Under the pieces are notes generated by a model, which worked only from the letters and a program-made list of their open reading frames with translations, did no database searches and was not told where the DNA came from. Both the position numbers and the translations under genes were made by a program. DNA of 64,000 bases, from contig NZ_CP114040.1 in NCBI RefSeq assembly GCF_026965555.1, forward strand, positions 3,534,001-3,598,000, given 5' to 3'. Shown here piece by piece: positions 16,729 through 26,100 of this stretch (positions within the stretch are counted from its first letter, which is position 1; each line of letters starts with the position of its first letter). Origin of the DNA: Nannocystis punicea. Lineage in GTDB: Bacteria; Myxococcota_A; Polyangia; Nannocystales; Nannocystaceae.

Positions 16729-18207
16729 ATGACATTCACCACCGACCGCCGTGCGCGCATTGTCGTCCTTTCGCTCGCCACCTGTCTCTTGAGCAATGCT
16801 GCGGGTGCAGCGCCGTATGTGCAGTCCCCCGCGGCGGAGGCTGCGCCCGAGCCGGAGCCGACGGGCGTGCGCGCGGCGCCGCTGTCGCCGCCGGCGAGCA
16901 TGGAGGCGACGGGGCGGATCAAGGCGAACGTGCCGCCGACGGCCGCCGGCCAGGCGATGACCAATGTGTTCTTCCTGAACTACGACGGCGTGAAGCTGAA
17001 GCACACCGGCAAGGACGACGCCAAGAACGACGAGACGGCGTTCGAGGAGTTCGAGGCGGACTTCAAGCCGTACGGCGAGGGCAGCAAGCGGGCGGCCTCG
17101 CTGCAGGCGGTCAAGGCCGACTGGGCCAAGTACAAGGTGGTGATCACCGACGAGCGGCCGGAGGAGGGCGAATACACGATGTGCGTCAATTCGCCGACCA
17201 ACGTGATCGGCGCCGGCGTGCTCGGGGTGGCGATGCTCGACTGCGAGGACGCGAAGATCGCGTCGAACGTGGTCCTCGCGTTCCACAGCGCCAAGGACAA
17301 GTACTCGGCGTCGACCCAGGCGACGACGATGAGTCAGGAGATCGCCCACGCGTACGGGCTCGAGCACGTCAACGAGCCCGACGACATCATGAACCCCTAC
17401 AACGCCGGCGGCGACCCGAGCTTCCGCGACGAGTGCCTCAAGCTCGACACCAACGTGCCGGTCCGCTGCGGCGACCAGCACAAGCAATTCTGCGACAAGG
17501 GCCAGAACTCGCACGCCGAGCTGATGTGGCTGTTCGGCGCCAACGAGCCCGACCCGACCCCGCCGACGGTGGCGATCACGAGCCCGCAGGACGGCCAGGA
17601 GTTCACCGCGCCGGCGGCGGTGACGATCACCGTCGAGGCGAGCGACAACGTCGGCGTGGCCCAGGTCGACCTCTACGTCGACGGTGTCGACCAGGGCGCG
17701 CCGGTGACGACGCCGCCGTACGAGTGGAAGGACGCGACCTTCCCCGAGGGCTCGTACTGCCTGACCGCGGAGGCGCGCGACGACGAGCCCAACGTGACCA
17801 TGTCCGACCCGGTGTGCTTCACCGTGGTGACCCAGAGCGAGCCGGGCGAGAGCGAGACCGGCGAGGCGCCGGACGGGACCAGCGGCGGGCCGATGCCCGC
17901 GCCCGGGGCGGAGACCGGCGAGGGCGACCCGCAGGGCGGCGAGACGACCGGCGCGCCGGAGACGACCGGCGATTCGCAGGGCGAGGGCGACAGCGACTCC
18001 GGCGATTCGACGGGCGAGGCCTCGACCGGCGGCGGCAGCACCGACAGCGGCGGTCCGGTCGTCCCGCCGGGCCCGCTGCTCCCGCCCGGCTGGGGCCAGC
18101 AGGACAGCGACGACGGCTGCGGCTGCTCGCAGGAGCCGAGCTCCGGCGCGGCCGGCCTGGTGGTGCTGCTGGGGGCGTTCGTGGCCCGGCGCCGGCGCCG
18201 GCGCTGA
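16729..18207 (+). CDS. Secreted metalloprotease-like protein with Ig-like and MYXO-CTERM-type tail, copy 2
   Basis: Starting at the ATG at 16729 (after a GTGAGG ribosome-binding-like stretch) gives 492 residues with a clear signal peptide, LSLATCLLSNAAGAAP. The body closely matches copy 1: YTMCVNSPTN, the altered zinc site QEIAHAYGLEH (203-213), DIMNPYNAGGDPSF, then an Ig-like domain. The Ser/Gly/Glu/Asp linker is longer than in copy 1 and ends in DDGCGCSQEP, a membrane segment and an Arg run. The pair probably arose by tandem duplication including the promoter. Copy 2 is more charged (Lys/Glu-rich) than copy 1. Confidence 0.83.
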   Translation: MTFTTDRRARIVVLSLATCLLSNAAGAAPYVQSPAAEAAPEPEPTGVRAAPLSPPASMEATGRIKANVPPTAAGQAMTNVFFLNYDGVKLKHTGKDDAKNDETAFEEFEADFKPYGEGSKRAASLQAVKADWAKYKVVITDERPEEGEYTMCVNSPTNVIGAGVLGVAMLDCEDAKIASNVVLAFHSAKDKYSASTQATTMSQEIAHAYGLEHVNEPDDIMNPYNAGGDPSFRDECLKLDTNVPVRCGDQHKQFCDKGQNSHAELMWLFGANEPDPTPPTVAITSPQDGQEFTAPAAVTITVEASDNVGVAQVDLYVDGVDQGAPVTTPPYEWKDATFPEGSYCLTAEARDDEPNVTMSDPVCFTVVTQSEPGESETGEAPDGTSGGPMPAPGAETGEGDPQGGETTGAPETTGDSQGEGDSDSGDSTGEASTGGGSTDSGGPVVPPGPLLPPGWGQQDSDDGCGCSQEPSSGAAGLVVLLGAFVARRRRRR

Positions 18208-18228
18208 GCTGTCCCGCGGGACAGGCGC
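18208..18228. repeat. Single 14-base hairpin repeat at a gene end
   Basis: TGTCC and GGACA flank the four bases CGCG, with cores at 18208 and 18222. It overlaps the end of the second metalloprotease-like gene and is the first of three hairpins that follow it. Confidence 0.6.
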
Positions 18229-18237
18229 GAGTTTCAG

Positions 18238-18302
18238 CCGTCCTGAAGGGTGGTCCGACGAGCGGGCTGCATCGCCGGACTCACCCTTCAGGACGGTCTT
18301 TT
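18238..18302 (+). terminator. Hairpin terminator after the second metalloprotease-like gene
   Basis: The 15-base arms CCGTCCTGAAGGGTG (18238-18252) and CACCCTTCAGGACGG (18282-18296) pair perfectly across a 29-base loop and are followed by TCTTTT. This has the form of a Rho-independent terminator for plus-strand transcription. Confidence 0.75.
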
Positions 18303-18327
18303 ACCCGAAGCTCCGCGAATGAGTTTA

Positions 18328-18388
18328 GCTGCCCCGAAGGACAGGCTCGTCGCGCGCACGACAGATCTGTCCTTCGGGGCAGGTTTTT
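18328..18388 (+). terminator. Second hairpin terminator built from 14-base repeats
   Basis: The 16-base arms CTGCCCCGAAGGACAG (18329-18344) and CTGTCCTTCGGGGCAG (18367-18382) pair perfectly and are followed by GTTTTTTG. Each arm is itself a copy of the 14-base repeat in opposite orientation. This shows how the repeat family can serve as a terminator. Confidence 0.75.
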
Positions 18389-18403
18389 TGAGAAAGCGCG
18401 GCG

Positions 18404-19261
18404 CTAGTGGACCTTGTCGGGGTGCATCGGCGTGCACTCGCCGCTCGGCATGCACTCGAGCGGCCAGCCCTGCTCGGACATCTCGCCGAGGGTCTGCGCG
18501 CCGGCGCAGTCGGTCCGCTCGTCGCAGCGCGTGAGGCAGGCGCCGGCGCGGCACACGTACGGGTAGCAGTCCGCGAGGGCGCCGTCGGCCTGCCGCACCG
18601 TCTTCCGGTCGAGGCATTCGGCGGGGCCGAGCGACGGCGGGGTCGCAGGGGTCGCGGTAGGGACCTGCAAGGTGAGCTCGATGCGTCGGTTCTTGCGCGG
18701 GTCGTCGCCGAGCGGCCGCTGGGCGCCGTAGCCGCGGGCGAGGAGCTGCGTCCAGCCGACGTCCTTCGCCAGCAAGTAGCGGGCGATCGCGTCGGCCCGC
18801 CGACAGGTGAGGCAGCCCTTGCTCGTGGACTCGTCGGAGTGGACGGCGATCTCGAGGGTCACGGCGCTGTGGCGGAGCAGGACGTCGACCAGCCGATCGA
18901 GGGCGGGCCGTGACTTTTTCAATTCGAGCTCGGCGCTGTTCGGCCGGAAGCTGATGCCGTCGACGATCCCGGTGATGGCGGTGACCTCCGCCGGGACCTC
19001 GTCGGGACAACCATCGGCGTCCTCATAGCCGTTGACGGTCTCGGGCGCGTCGGGGCAGAGGTCGATCAGATCGGCGGGGAGCGCCTCGGCCTCGGTCCCG
19101 GTCCCGGCGGGGGCAGGGGCGGGCGCGGGCGTGCTCGACGGGGCCGGCGCAGGGGCAGGCGCGGGCGTGTTCGACGCGGCGGTGACCGGCGGAGCGGGCG
19201 GGTCGGGGTTCTTGGCGGTGCACGCTGCCGCCAGCAATGAGCCGAGGAGGAGGCGCACCAT
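18404..19261 (-). CDS. OmpA-family lipoprotein
   Basis: The ATG at 19261 starts MVRLLLGSLLAAAC, a good lipoprotein signal, giving 285 residues. A Pro/Ala-rich linker (about 20-55) is followed by a thrombospondin-3-like calcium motif (DLCPDAPETVNGYEDADGC), then an OmpA peptidoglycan-binding domain (about 105-200) ending in NRRIELTLQ. A C-terminal Cys-rich segment of about 75 residues follows. It should be anchored in the outer membrane and bind peptidoglycan. The OmpA helix carries an unusual Cys pair (CLTCRRADA). Confidence 0.85.
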   Translation of the reverse strand: MVRLLLGSLLAAACTAKNPDPPAPPVTAASNTPAPAPAPAPSSTPAPAPAPAGTGTEAEALPADLIDLCPDAPETVNGYEDADGCPDEVPAEVTAITGIVDGISFRPNSAELELKKSRPALDRLVDVLLRHSAVTLEIAVHSDESTSKGCLTCRRADAIARYLLAKDVGWTQLLARGYGAQRPLGDDPRKNRRIELTLQVPTATPATPPSLGPAECLDRKTVRQADGALADCYPYVCRAGACLTRCDERTDCAGAQTLGEMSEQGWPLECMPSGECTPMHPDKVH

Positions 19262-19594
19262 GGCGGCGAGGATAGCCAAATTCGCGGCGCGAAGCCGAGC
19301 CCGTCGGCCTCCTGGACGCTCGTAGTCGCCGGCTCAGGCGCGGCCGGATCGGTGGCGCCGTCGGGGGCTTCGTGGTCCGGAGACGAGCTGTCCGTCGGGA
19401 CAGGGTGAGCATCGGCCGCCTCGAAGGGCACGTCCGGCGCGCGGGCTGCATCGACGGCGTCGGGTCGCAGGGCGAGCGCTCGCTCGATCGCGCCTGTGCG
19501 ACGGCTCTGGCCTTCGGGACAGGTCGACAGCGATCGCAGAGAAGATGGCCTTCGGGACATGTAGAGCGATCGCTGCGCTCTCGAGCGACACGCG
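19262..19594. other. Intergenic region with repeat copies
   Basis: I see no gene I can support in these 333 bases. One minus-strand frame reads an acidic, Pro/Thr/Asp-rich stretch (about 19290-19480) that could be a decayed linker, but it has no start or domain. Copies of the 14-base repeat lie at about 19387 and 19544. Confidence 0.45.
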
Positions 19595-19993
19595 TCAGGG
19601 CGACGCTTTCACCGGTCCTCCGGCCTGCGGGACGACCCACTGGGGCGCGCCGTCGGCGATGAAGGCGGCGCGCTCGCTGCCGTCGGCGGCGAGGAAGCGG
19701 ATCCGGTCGCTCTCGACCGTCACCGTGCCGACGCCTTCGCGCTGCATGCGGAGCTCGTGGCCGACGATGTGCACGGCGGCTCGCTCGTCGCCGACGCGGA
19801 TCTCCCGGGCCATCAACAGGCCGAGCTGCTCCTGCGTGCTGCTGTTGCTGTACCCGCCGCCGCTGCCGCAGGTGACGAGCGCGAGCAGCAGGCCGACCAG
19901 GCCGAGAGTCGACAGGCGCAAGCGGCGGACCGTGGCTTCGAGGGCGAAGATGCGGGCTTCGAGCGCGGCAGACGGCGTGTTCATGGCCGCCAT
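19595..19993 (-). CDS. Small membrane-anchored protein of unknown function
   Basis: The gene encodes 132 residues if the ATG at 19993 is used; an ATG three codons later (19984) is equally possible. The N-terminus forms a short amphipathic helix or coiled coil (EARIFALEATVRRLR), followed by one membrane helix (about residues 27-45). A small beta-rich outer domain has the repeated pattern IRVGDERAAVHIVGHEL and IRFLAADGSERAAFIADG. Proteins of this shape are common in myxobacteria, but I know of no function. It lies downstream of sppA on the same strand, with repeat copies between. Confidence 0.65.
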   Translation of the reverse strand: MAAMNTPSAALEARIFALEATVRRLRLSTLGLVGLLLALVTCGSGGGYSNSSTQEQLGLLMAREIRVGDERAAVHIVGHELRMQREGVGTVTVESDRIRFLAADGSERAAFIADGAPQWVVPQAGGPVKASP

Positions 19994-20126
19994 GACATAG
20001 CGGCGATCGCGGCCGCCGGGCAAGGGAGGACCCCGGGGCTCGTCCGCGCGCGGCGAGTCGGCGCGCGCCGCCGGCCGCCGTCACGGCGTCGACGCGGCGC
20101 AGGAACCAGATGTCCCGAAGGACAGG

Positions 20127-21911
20127 TCAGTCGCCGAGGGCGACGGGCAGGGTGCTGATCACGCCGTGGGCGCCGGGGCCGAGGCCGAGCGCGCGCAGCT
20201 CGGCGGCGACCGGGCGCAGCTCGTCGACCAGGCCGACGGCGACCTGGACGTCGGCGCTGACGGTCTCGCTGTTGTCGTTGCCGCCGTCGAGCAGCGAGCC
20301 GAGCAGGCCCTTGTCCGCGGGGTAGACCTTGAGCTCGATGTCGGCGTCGGCGGCCAGACCGGCGGACTCGCGGGCCAGGCGGAGGGCGACCGGCCAGCCG
20401 CCGAGCTCGTCGACGAGGCCGAGCTCCTTGGCGTCGGCGCCGGTCCAGATCCGGCCCTTGGCGACCTCGCGGACCTTCTCGATCGGCAGGCCGCGGCCCT
20501 CGGCCACCTTGGTGGTGAAGTCGACGTAGACGCGGTCGAGCCAGGCCTGGAAGCGCTGCCAGCCGTGCGCGCTGTAGTCGTGGGTGTCGCTGAAGAAGTC
20601 GCTGTTGGCCGAGCTGCCGATCGCGTCGTAGGTGACGCCGAGGCGCTCGAACAGCTGGCGCGTGAGCATCTTGCCGCCGAGCACGCCGATCGAGCCGGTG
20701 ATCGTGCCGGGGTGGGCGACGATCTTGGTCGCGTGCATGGCGACGAAGTAGCCGCCGGAGCCGGCGACGTTGCCCATGCTGACGATCAGCGGCTTGTTCG
20801 CCTGCTTGGCCCGCACGGTCTCGCGCCAGATCGCGTCGGAGGCGACGTAGGAGCCGCCGGGGCTGTCGACGCGGAACACGATCGCCTTGACCTCGGGGTC
20901 GTCGATGGCGGCCCGCAGCGCCGCGGCGACGGTGTCGGAGCCCATGGTGGCCTCGCGGAACAGCGGGTCGAAGCTGCTCTCGCCGCGCGCGACCGGGCCG
21001 ATGCCGTAGACGACGGCGATCCGGGACCCGCGCTCCCACGGGCTGCCGGCGCGCTCGAGGTAGCGGTCGTGCCACAGCAGCTCGGCGCCGTCGCCGGCGC
21101 GCGCCTTGACGGCGGCCATGACCTCGTCGCGGTAGCCGAGCTTGTCGACCAGGCCCGCCTTCTCGGCCTCGGGGCCGAGGAACGGGCCGCGGTCGACCAG
21201 CGCGCGCACGGCCTCGGGCGCGAGCTTGCGGCCGTCGGCGATGCCGGCCACGAACTGATCGAACATGCTCTTGAGGACAGCCTGGCTGGCCTCCTTGTGC
21301 GCCGGGGTGTAGGCCCGCTCGGTGTATTGATTGAGCGCGTTCTTGTACTCGTAGCGGTGGTCCATGCGGACCGCGATGTCGAGCTTGTCGAGCGCGCCGC
21401 GGAAGAAGGTGCCCTGCATCATCAGGCCGTTGAGGCCGATGTCGCCGGAGGGCTGCAGCCAGATCTCGTCGAACGCGGTCGCGAGGTAGTAGCCCTGGTT
21501 GCCGGGCCCGAACTCGCCGAAGGTCTCGGAGAAGGCGACCGCGAACTTGCCGCTGGCGCGGAAGCCGGCGATCGCGTCGCGCAGCTCCTGGGTGCGGGCG
21601 AAGCCGGAGCCGGCGCCGCCGACGTGCGCCACCAGACCGGCCACCCGGTCGTCGGTCTTCGCCTTCTCGAGCGCGGCGACGAGGTCGTCGACGGTCGGCC
21701 CGCCGCCGCCCAGCGCGCGCGCGACCGGGTCGGCCGCCTGGTGCTCGAGGAAGGGCCGCTCGAAGTCGATCTCGAGCACGGTCTTCGCCGGGACGCCGGG
21801 CCCGCCGCAGGCGCAGCGGACCGAGACGGTGAAGAGCGCCAGCAAGGCGACGGCGGTGGACAGGACGCCGATGACGGCGAAGAACCGGAGGGTGCGGGAC
21901 GGTCGAGTCAT
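20127..21911 (-). CDS. sppA: Signal peptide peptidase SppA, long (67K) type
   Basis: The 594-residue length matches the tandem-domain (67K) SppA. It is a membrane-bound serine protease that degrades cleaved signal peptides. An N-terminal membrane anchor (about 10-31) precedes two ClpP-like domains. The catalytic Lys lies in YEYKNALNQYTE (near residue 190) and the nucleophile Ser in MGNVAGSGGYFVAM (near 385), the usual split of the Ser-Lys dyad between the domains. The gene follows the ECF sigma factor gene by 65 bases on the same strand, so it may be part of the same envelope-stress unit. Confidence 0.92.
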   Translation of the reverse strand: MTRPSRTLRFFAVIGVLSTAVALLALFTVSVRCACGGPGVPAKTVLEIDFERPFLEHQAADPVARALGGGGPTVDDLVAALEKAKTDDRVAGLVAHVGGAGSGFARTQELRDAIAGFRASGKFAVAFSETFGEFGPGNQGYYLATAFDEIWLQPSGDIGLNGLMMQGTFFRGALDKLDIAVRMDHRYEYKNALNQYTERAYTPAHKEASQAVLKSMFDQFVAGIADGRKLAPEAVRALVDRGPFLGPEAEKAGLVDKLGYRDEVMAAVKARAGDGAELLWHDRYLERAGSPWERGSRIAVVYGIGPVARGESSFDPLFREATMGSDTVAAALRAAIDDPEVKAIVFRVDSPGGSYVASDAIWRETVRAKQANKPLIVSMGNVAGSGGYFVAMHATKIVAHPGTITGSIGVLGGKMLTRQLFERLGVTYDAIGSSANSDFFSDTHDYSAHGWQRFQAWLDRVYVDFTTKVAEGRGLPIEKVREVAKGRIWTGADAKELGLVDELGGWPVALRLARESAGLAADADIELKVYPADKGLLGSLLDGGNDNSETVSADVQVAVGLVDELRPVAAELRALGLGPGAHGVISTLPVALGD

Positions 21912-21976
21912 GCCGATGTCGCTGGAGGTGCCGGACCGCTGCGGGCCCGCGCGGAGGAGCGCCGGAGGCGCCGAGC

Positions 21977-22663
21977 TCAGGTGGCGGCGGCGGCCCCGGA
22001 CGGCGACTCGTCGTCGTTGTCGTCCTTGGCCGTCATGCGTGAGACCGCCGCGCCCTCGCGCAGGGTTTCACCGAGCTGCTTGGCCCAGCCGTCGAGGTCA
22101 CCCATGGTGCTCTCGAGCTGGGTCTTGCTGAGCGTGATCGACTCCATGATCTCGCGCAGCATCTCCTTGGCCCGCCGCAGCCGGCTCTTGACAGTGCCGC
22201 TCGGGATCTCGAGCACCGTCGCCACCTCGGTGGCCGACATGTTCTCCCAGTAGTGCAGCTCGAGCGCGATCTGCAGGTCGATCGGCAGGCGCCGCAAGGC
22301 CTCGTGCAGCAGCTTCTGCTCGTTGTGCTTGGCGACGACGGTGCTCGGCGACGGGTCGAGGTCGAAGAAGGACTTCGACTCGATGTCCAGCTCGTTGTTG
22401 AGCTTGCGCCGCCGCCGGTAGTGCGCCAACAGCTCGAGCCGGGCGACGCCGAACAGGTACGTGCGGAAGGTGGAGGCGCCGCGGAAGCGGTCGCGGGTCT
22501 CGACGCACGCGAGCAGGGTCCGCTGCATGACCTCGTCCGTGTCGTCGCCGACCTTGTTGCGCAAGAACCGGTGGATGCTCTCGAAGTGGCGGTCGAACAG
22601 CTTGCTGCCGGCCTGCAGGTCGCCGCGCCGCCAGGCGTCGAGGAGCTCGAAGTCGTCGGACAT
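21977..22663 (-). CDS. ECF-type RNA polymerase sigma factor
   Basis: Starting at the ATG at 22663 gives 228 residues; the far longer open frame upstream is an Arg/Pro-rich shadow of the kinase gene. Region 2 (about residues 10-85) includes FRGASTFRTYLFGVARLEL. Region 4 (about 125-180) includes LPIDLQIALELHYWENMSA and the helix-turn-helix TEVATVLEIPSGTVKSRLRR. A 45-residue C-terminal extension ending in an acidic DDNDDESPS stretch is beyond the usual ECF length and could be regulatory. No anti-sigma factor gene is adjacent. The upstream neighbour is a Ser/Thr kinase, so control by phosphorylation is plausible but inferred. Confidence 0.88.
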   Translation of the reverse strand: MSDDFELLDAWRRGDLQAGSKLFDRHFESIHRFLRNKVGDDTDEVMQRTLLACVETRDRFRGASTFRTYLFGVARLELLAHYRRRRKLNNELDIESKSFFDLDPSPSTVVAKHNEQKLLHEALRRLPIDLQIALELHYWENMSATEVATVLEIPSGTVKSRLRRAKEMLREIMESITLSKTQLESTMGDLDGWAKQLGETLREGAAVSRMTAKDDNDDESPSGAAAAT

Positions 22664-23160
22664 CCCCGCGACGGTAGCACGGCGAGGCCGCTCGTTCGGC
22701 GGAACGAGCGCGTAGAGCCGGATCACGCGCGGGGAGCGGGGGAGAAGCCGGCGCACGCGCACGCGTCCGCAGGTCGCCCCGCGCTCGCCGGGGCGCGACG
22801 CCGGTGACCGCCGGAGCCGATGAAAGGGGCGAAGACGTGAGGTCTGCAGCATCGGCAAGCCCGAGGTCTGCAGCGTCGGATGGGCCGGATGGGCCGCGCG
22901 CGAGCTCGCGTGGCCGCGGTCCGTCGGAGGACGCACGGCGGCGGGCAGCGTCCGTCGGGTCATGAGGCCGCCGGCGCAATTGCACCGCAAGGAGATCGTG
23001 AGGGGCGCCCGTCGGGGGACGCACGGCCGCGGGGCTGCCGGCGCGATCGCACGGCGGCGGGGCTGCGGACGCAGGCGAATTCTGTGCGGATGCAACCTCC
23101 GTCGGTCCGCAGGGCGCGCCGGTGTCAGGAGGAGAGGAGCGCGAGCAAGAACTGCGCGAC
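22664..23160. other. Intergenic region with imperfect direct repeats, upstream of the sigma gene
   Basis: No gene is supported in these 497 bases. GAGGTCTGCAGC occurs twice (about 22839 and 22862), and a longer GTCGG-GGACGCACGGC pattern is repeated near 22922 and 23012 with Gly/Cys-rich flanks. The sigma gene's promoter should be near 22680-22720. The kinase gene ends at 23161, so it is transcribed towards this region. Confidence 0.45.
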
Positions 23161-26100
23161 TCAGGCGGGCAGCGCCGGCGCGAGCAGGTCGGCGAAGCAG
23201 TCCGGGTGTTCGACGCCGAGCGCTCGCAGGGCCCCGCGCGGGACGTCGCCGCTGCGGCCGGCGAGCCTGGCCAGGCGCAGCTCGGCCGCGGCCTGATGCG
23301 CGGCCATGCCGGCGGCCGCGAACGCGTCGCCGGCCGTCTGCAGCAGGATCTGCGCCGCCGCGTGGTCGCCGGCGAGGTGGCGCAGGCCGGCGCGCAGGAG
23401 CGCGGCGTGGCCGAGGGCGCCGTCGCGCTGGAGGGTCTCCGCGGCGCGCTCGACGGTCTTGCGCAGGCCCTCGCGCGCGCCCGACGGCGGGCCGGCGGCG
23501 AGGGCGGCGAGGGCGGTGCGACCGGTCAGCTCGGTGGCCTGGATCCGCAGCGGCAACAGGTGGGCCAGGCCGCTGCGAGCCAGCGCCGGGGCGGCGGCCT
23601 CGACGACGCTCCACGCGCCGAGCGGATCGCCGGCGGCGAGCAGGCCGTGGGCCTCGGCGCCGAGGATCTGGAGGTGCTGCATGTGGAAGGCGCGGGGATC
23701 GGCGGCGGGCCAGGCGGCGGCGGACTCGGCGGCGAGCGCCTGGGCGCCGATCGGGTCGCCGTCGACCGCGGCGAGCCAGGCCGCCAGGGAGGCGCAGGCG
23801 ACGTGGGCGGCGCGGTCGTCGGCGAAGCGGGCGGCCGTCAGCAGGGCCGGGACCTCCTCGAGCAGCGCGTCGTAGCGGCCGAGGTGGGTGAGCGCGCGGA
23901 ACTGGCACAGTCGCGCCAGGGTCGACAGGCCCGGGAGCTCGGGCGCGTGCAGGGTGCCGGCGCGCAGCAGCGGCCCGGCGAGCGCCAGCGCGCGGGTCGG
24001 CGAGCCGCCGGCGGTCTCGGCCAGCAGGTCGACGAGGTCGCACAGGTCGGCGATGCCGGCGGCCCCGGTGGTGCGGGCGAGGGCGCGCGCGGAGGCGAGG
24101 AGCGGGTCGATCTGGGCCCGCGAGCGCGCGCCGCCGGGAGCGAGGAGGCAGGCCTCGAGGGCGAAGGCGCGCGCGACCCGGCGCGGCTCGCCGGTCCGCA
24201 GGGCCAGCAGGAGGTGGCGCGCCTGGGCGTCGGCGGCGGCGCTGGGGTCGACGACCAGCGTCGACAGGGCCGCGGCGAAGCAGAGGTCGACCCGCGCCAG
24301 CTCCATGCGGTCGATGTCGGCCTCGGCGCGGGCGGTGAAGTCGAGGCCGCGGACCATCCGCTGGCCGCGGCGCCACAGCGCGCCGAGCTTGTCGCGCATC
24401 GAGGCGTCGCCCGAGGACAGGCCGGCCGACACGAGGGCGGCGGTGAGGACCTCCTGGCCGCGGGCGAGGTGGCCGGCGGTGATGAACTGGGCCGCGGCGG
24501 CGCCGACGAGGGTCAGGTCGCCGGCCGGGTCGCCGCCGGTGCGGGCGGACAGGTAGGCCTCGGCGGCCTCGCGGCTGTGGCCGGCGCGGGCGAGGGTGTC
24601 GCCGAGCTCGCGCGCGAGCGCCGGGGCGGCGCCGGGCGGGGCGAGGTCGCGGGCGACGCGGAGGAAGGCGGCGGCGCGCAGGAAGTCGTCGGCGTCGCGG
24701 TAGAAAGTGGCGGCCCGGCGGGCCAGGGCGAGCGCGCGGGCGGTGTCGCCGGCGGCGCGCAGGTGCTCGATGAGGGCGAACGGGTCGGTCTGCGGGTCGC
24801 GCTCGAGGGCGGCGGCGAGGCGGCCGTGGAGCTCGCGCAGGGCCGGGCCGTCGAGGCGGAGCAGCACGGCCTCGCGGGTGCGCTCGTGCTGGACGTCGAG
24901 CACGAGGTCGCCGGCCTCGCCGAGCAGGTCGGAGCCGGCGGCGGTGAAGCTGCGGACCAGGCCCGCGGCCTGCAACTGGTGGAGGTCGGCGAGCCCGGCG
25001 TTGCCGGCGTTGCCGGTGAGGCCGGCGACCGCGAACGCGACGCCCTGGGCCAGCGGACGCCCGGCCACCGCCAGCACCTCCAGCAGGCGCCGCTGGGTCG
25101 CGGTGAGGCGGGAGATCCGGATCTCGATCAGCTCGTCGAGGGTGACCTCGGGCGCGCTGCCGGCCCCGTGGGCGACGAAGCGCGCCAGCTCGTGCAAGAG
25201 CTGCGGGCTGCCCCCGGCCTCGGCGGCGACCCGGCGCAGCCGCTGCGGCGGGGTGTCGGGCCCGAGCAGGATCTCCGCCAGCGCGTCGGTCTCGTCGGTC
25301 GCCAGCGGCGGCAGCTCGACCACCTGTACCGAAGAACCTGCCTGTTCGACCATGTCCTTGAGGACATCCAAGGCGCGCAGCGCCGGGCTGTCGCTGTCCT
25401 CGCTGCGGTAGCTGGCGATCAGCAGGGCGCGCGGGGCCGCCGGCGGGCGCAGCAGCTCGGCCAGGGCGCGCACGCTGTCGCTGTCGCCCCACTGCAGGTC
25501 GTCGATCCACAGCACCAGCGGGCGACGGGCGCCGAGGCCGAGGAGCAGCCGCCGGAGGGCGCGGAAGGCCGGGGCGTCGGGGCGCAGGGCGGCCCGGAGA
25601 TCGCGTCGAGTGGGGATGGCCGAAGGGACAGGTGTGACGGCCGCCACGGCCGGGGCCTGGTGGAGCACCGGGAACAGCGCGACCAGCGAGTCGATCTCGG
25701 GCGGCAGGACGGCCGCGACCTCGGCCTCGTCGCGCTGGCGCAGCTGGCGGGCCAGCGCGTCGACCAGGCTGTCGAGCGCCTTGTACGGGACGGTGTCGCG
25801 CTCGTAACAGCGCGCGCGCAGCAGGGCGGCGCGGTGGCGCAGGCCGTCGGTGACGTGGCGGATCAGCGCGCTCTTGCCGAGGCCCGCGCGGCCGTGGACG
25901 AGCACGACCGCCGGGCCGCACTCGGCCGCGGGGCTGGCCGGGTCGGCATCGGCGACCGGCTGGGCGGCCGTCGGGGGCTGCTCCATGGCGTCGAAGGCGG
26001 ACCGGAGCGCGCGCACCTGGGCCGCGCGGCCGACGAAGCTGCGCGCGCCGACGTGGGTGGCGGCCGGCGAGAGGTAGGCGGCCGCCTGGACGCGCTGGAT

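Noticed and set aside
22839..23110. Direct repeats upstream of the sigma gene as a regulatory array
   Set aside because: The copies are few and imperfect and may reflect low-complexity GC-rich sequence; I only note them.
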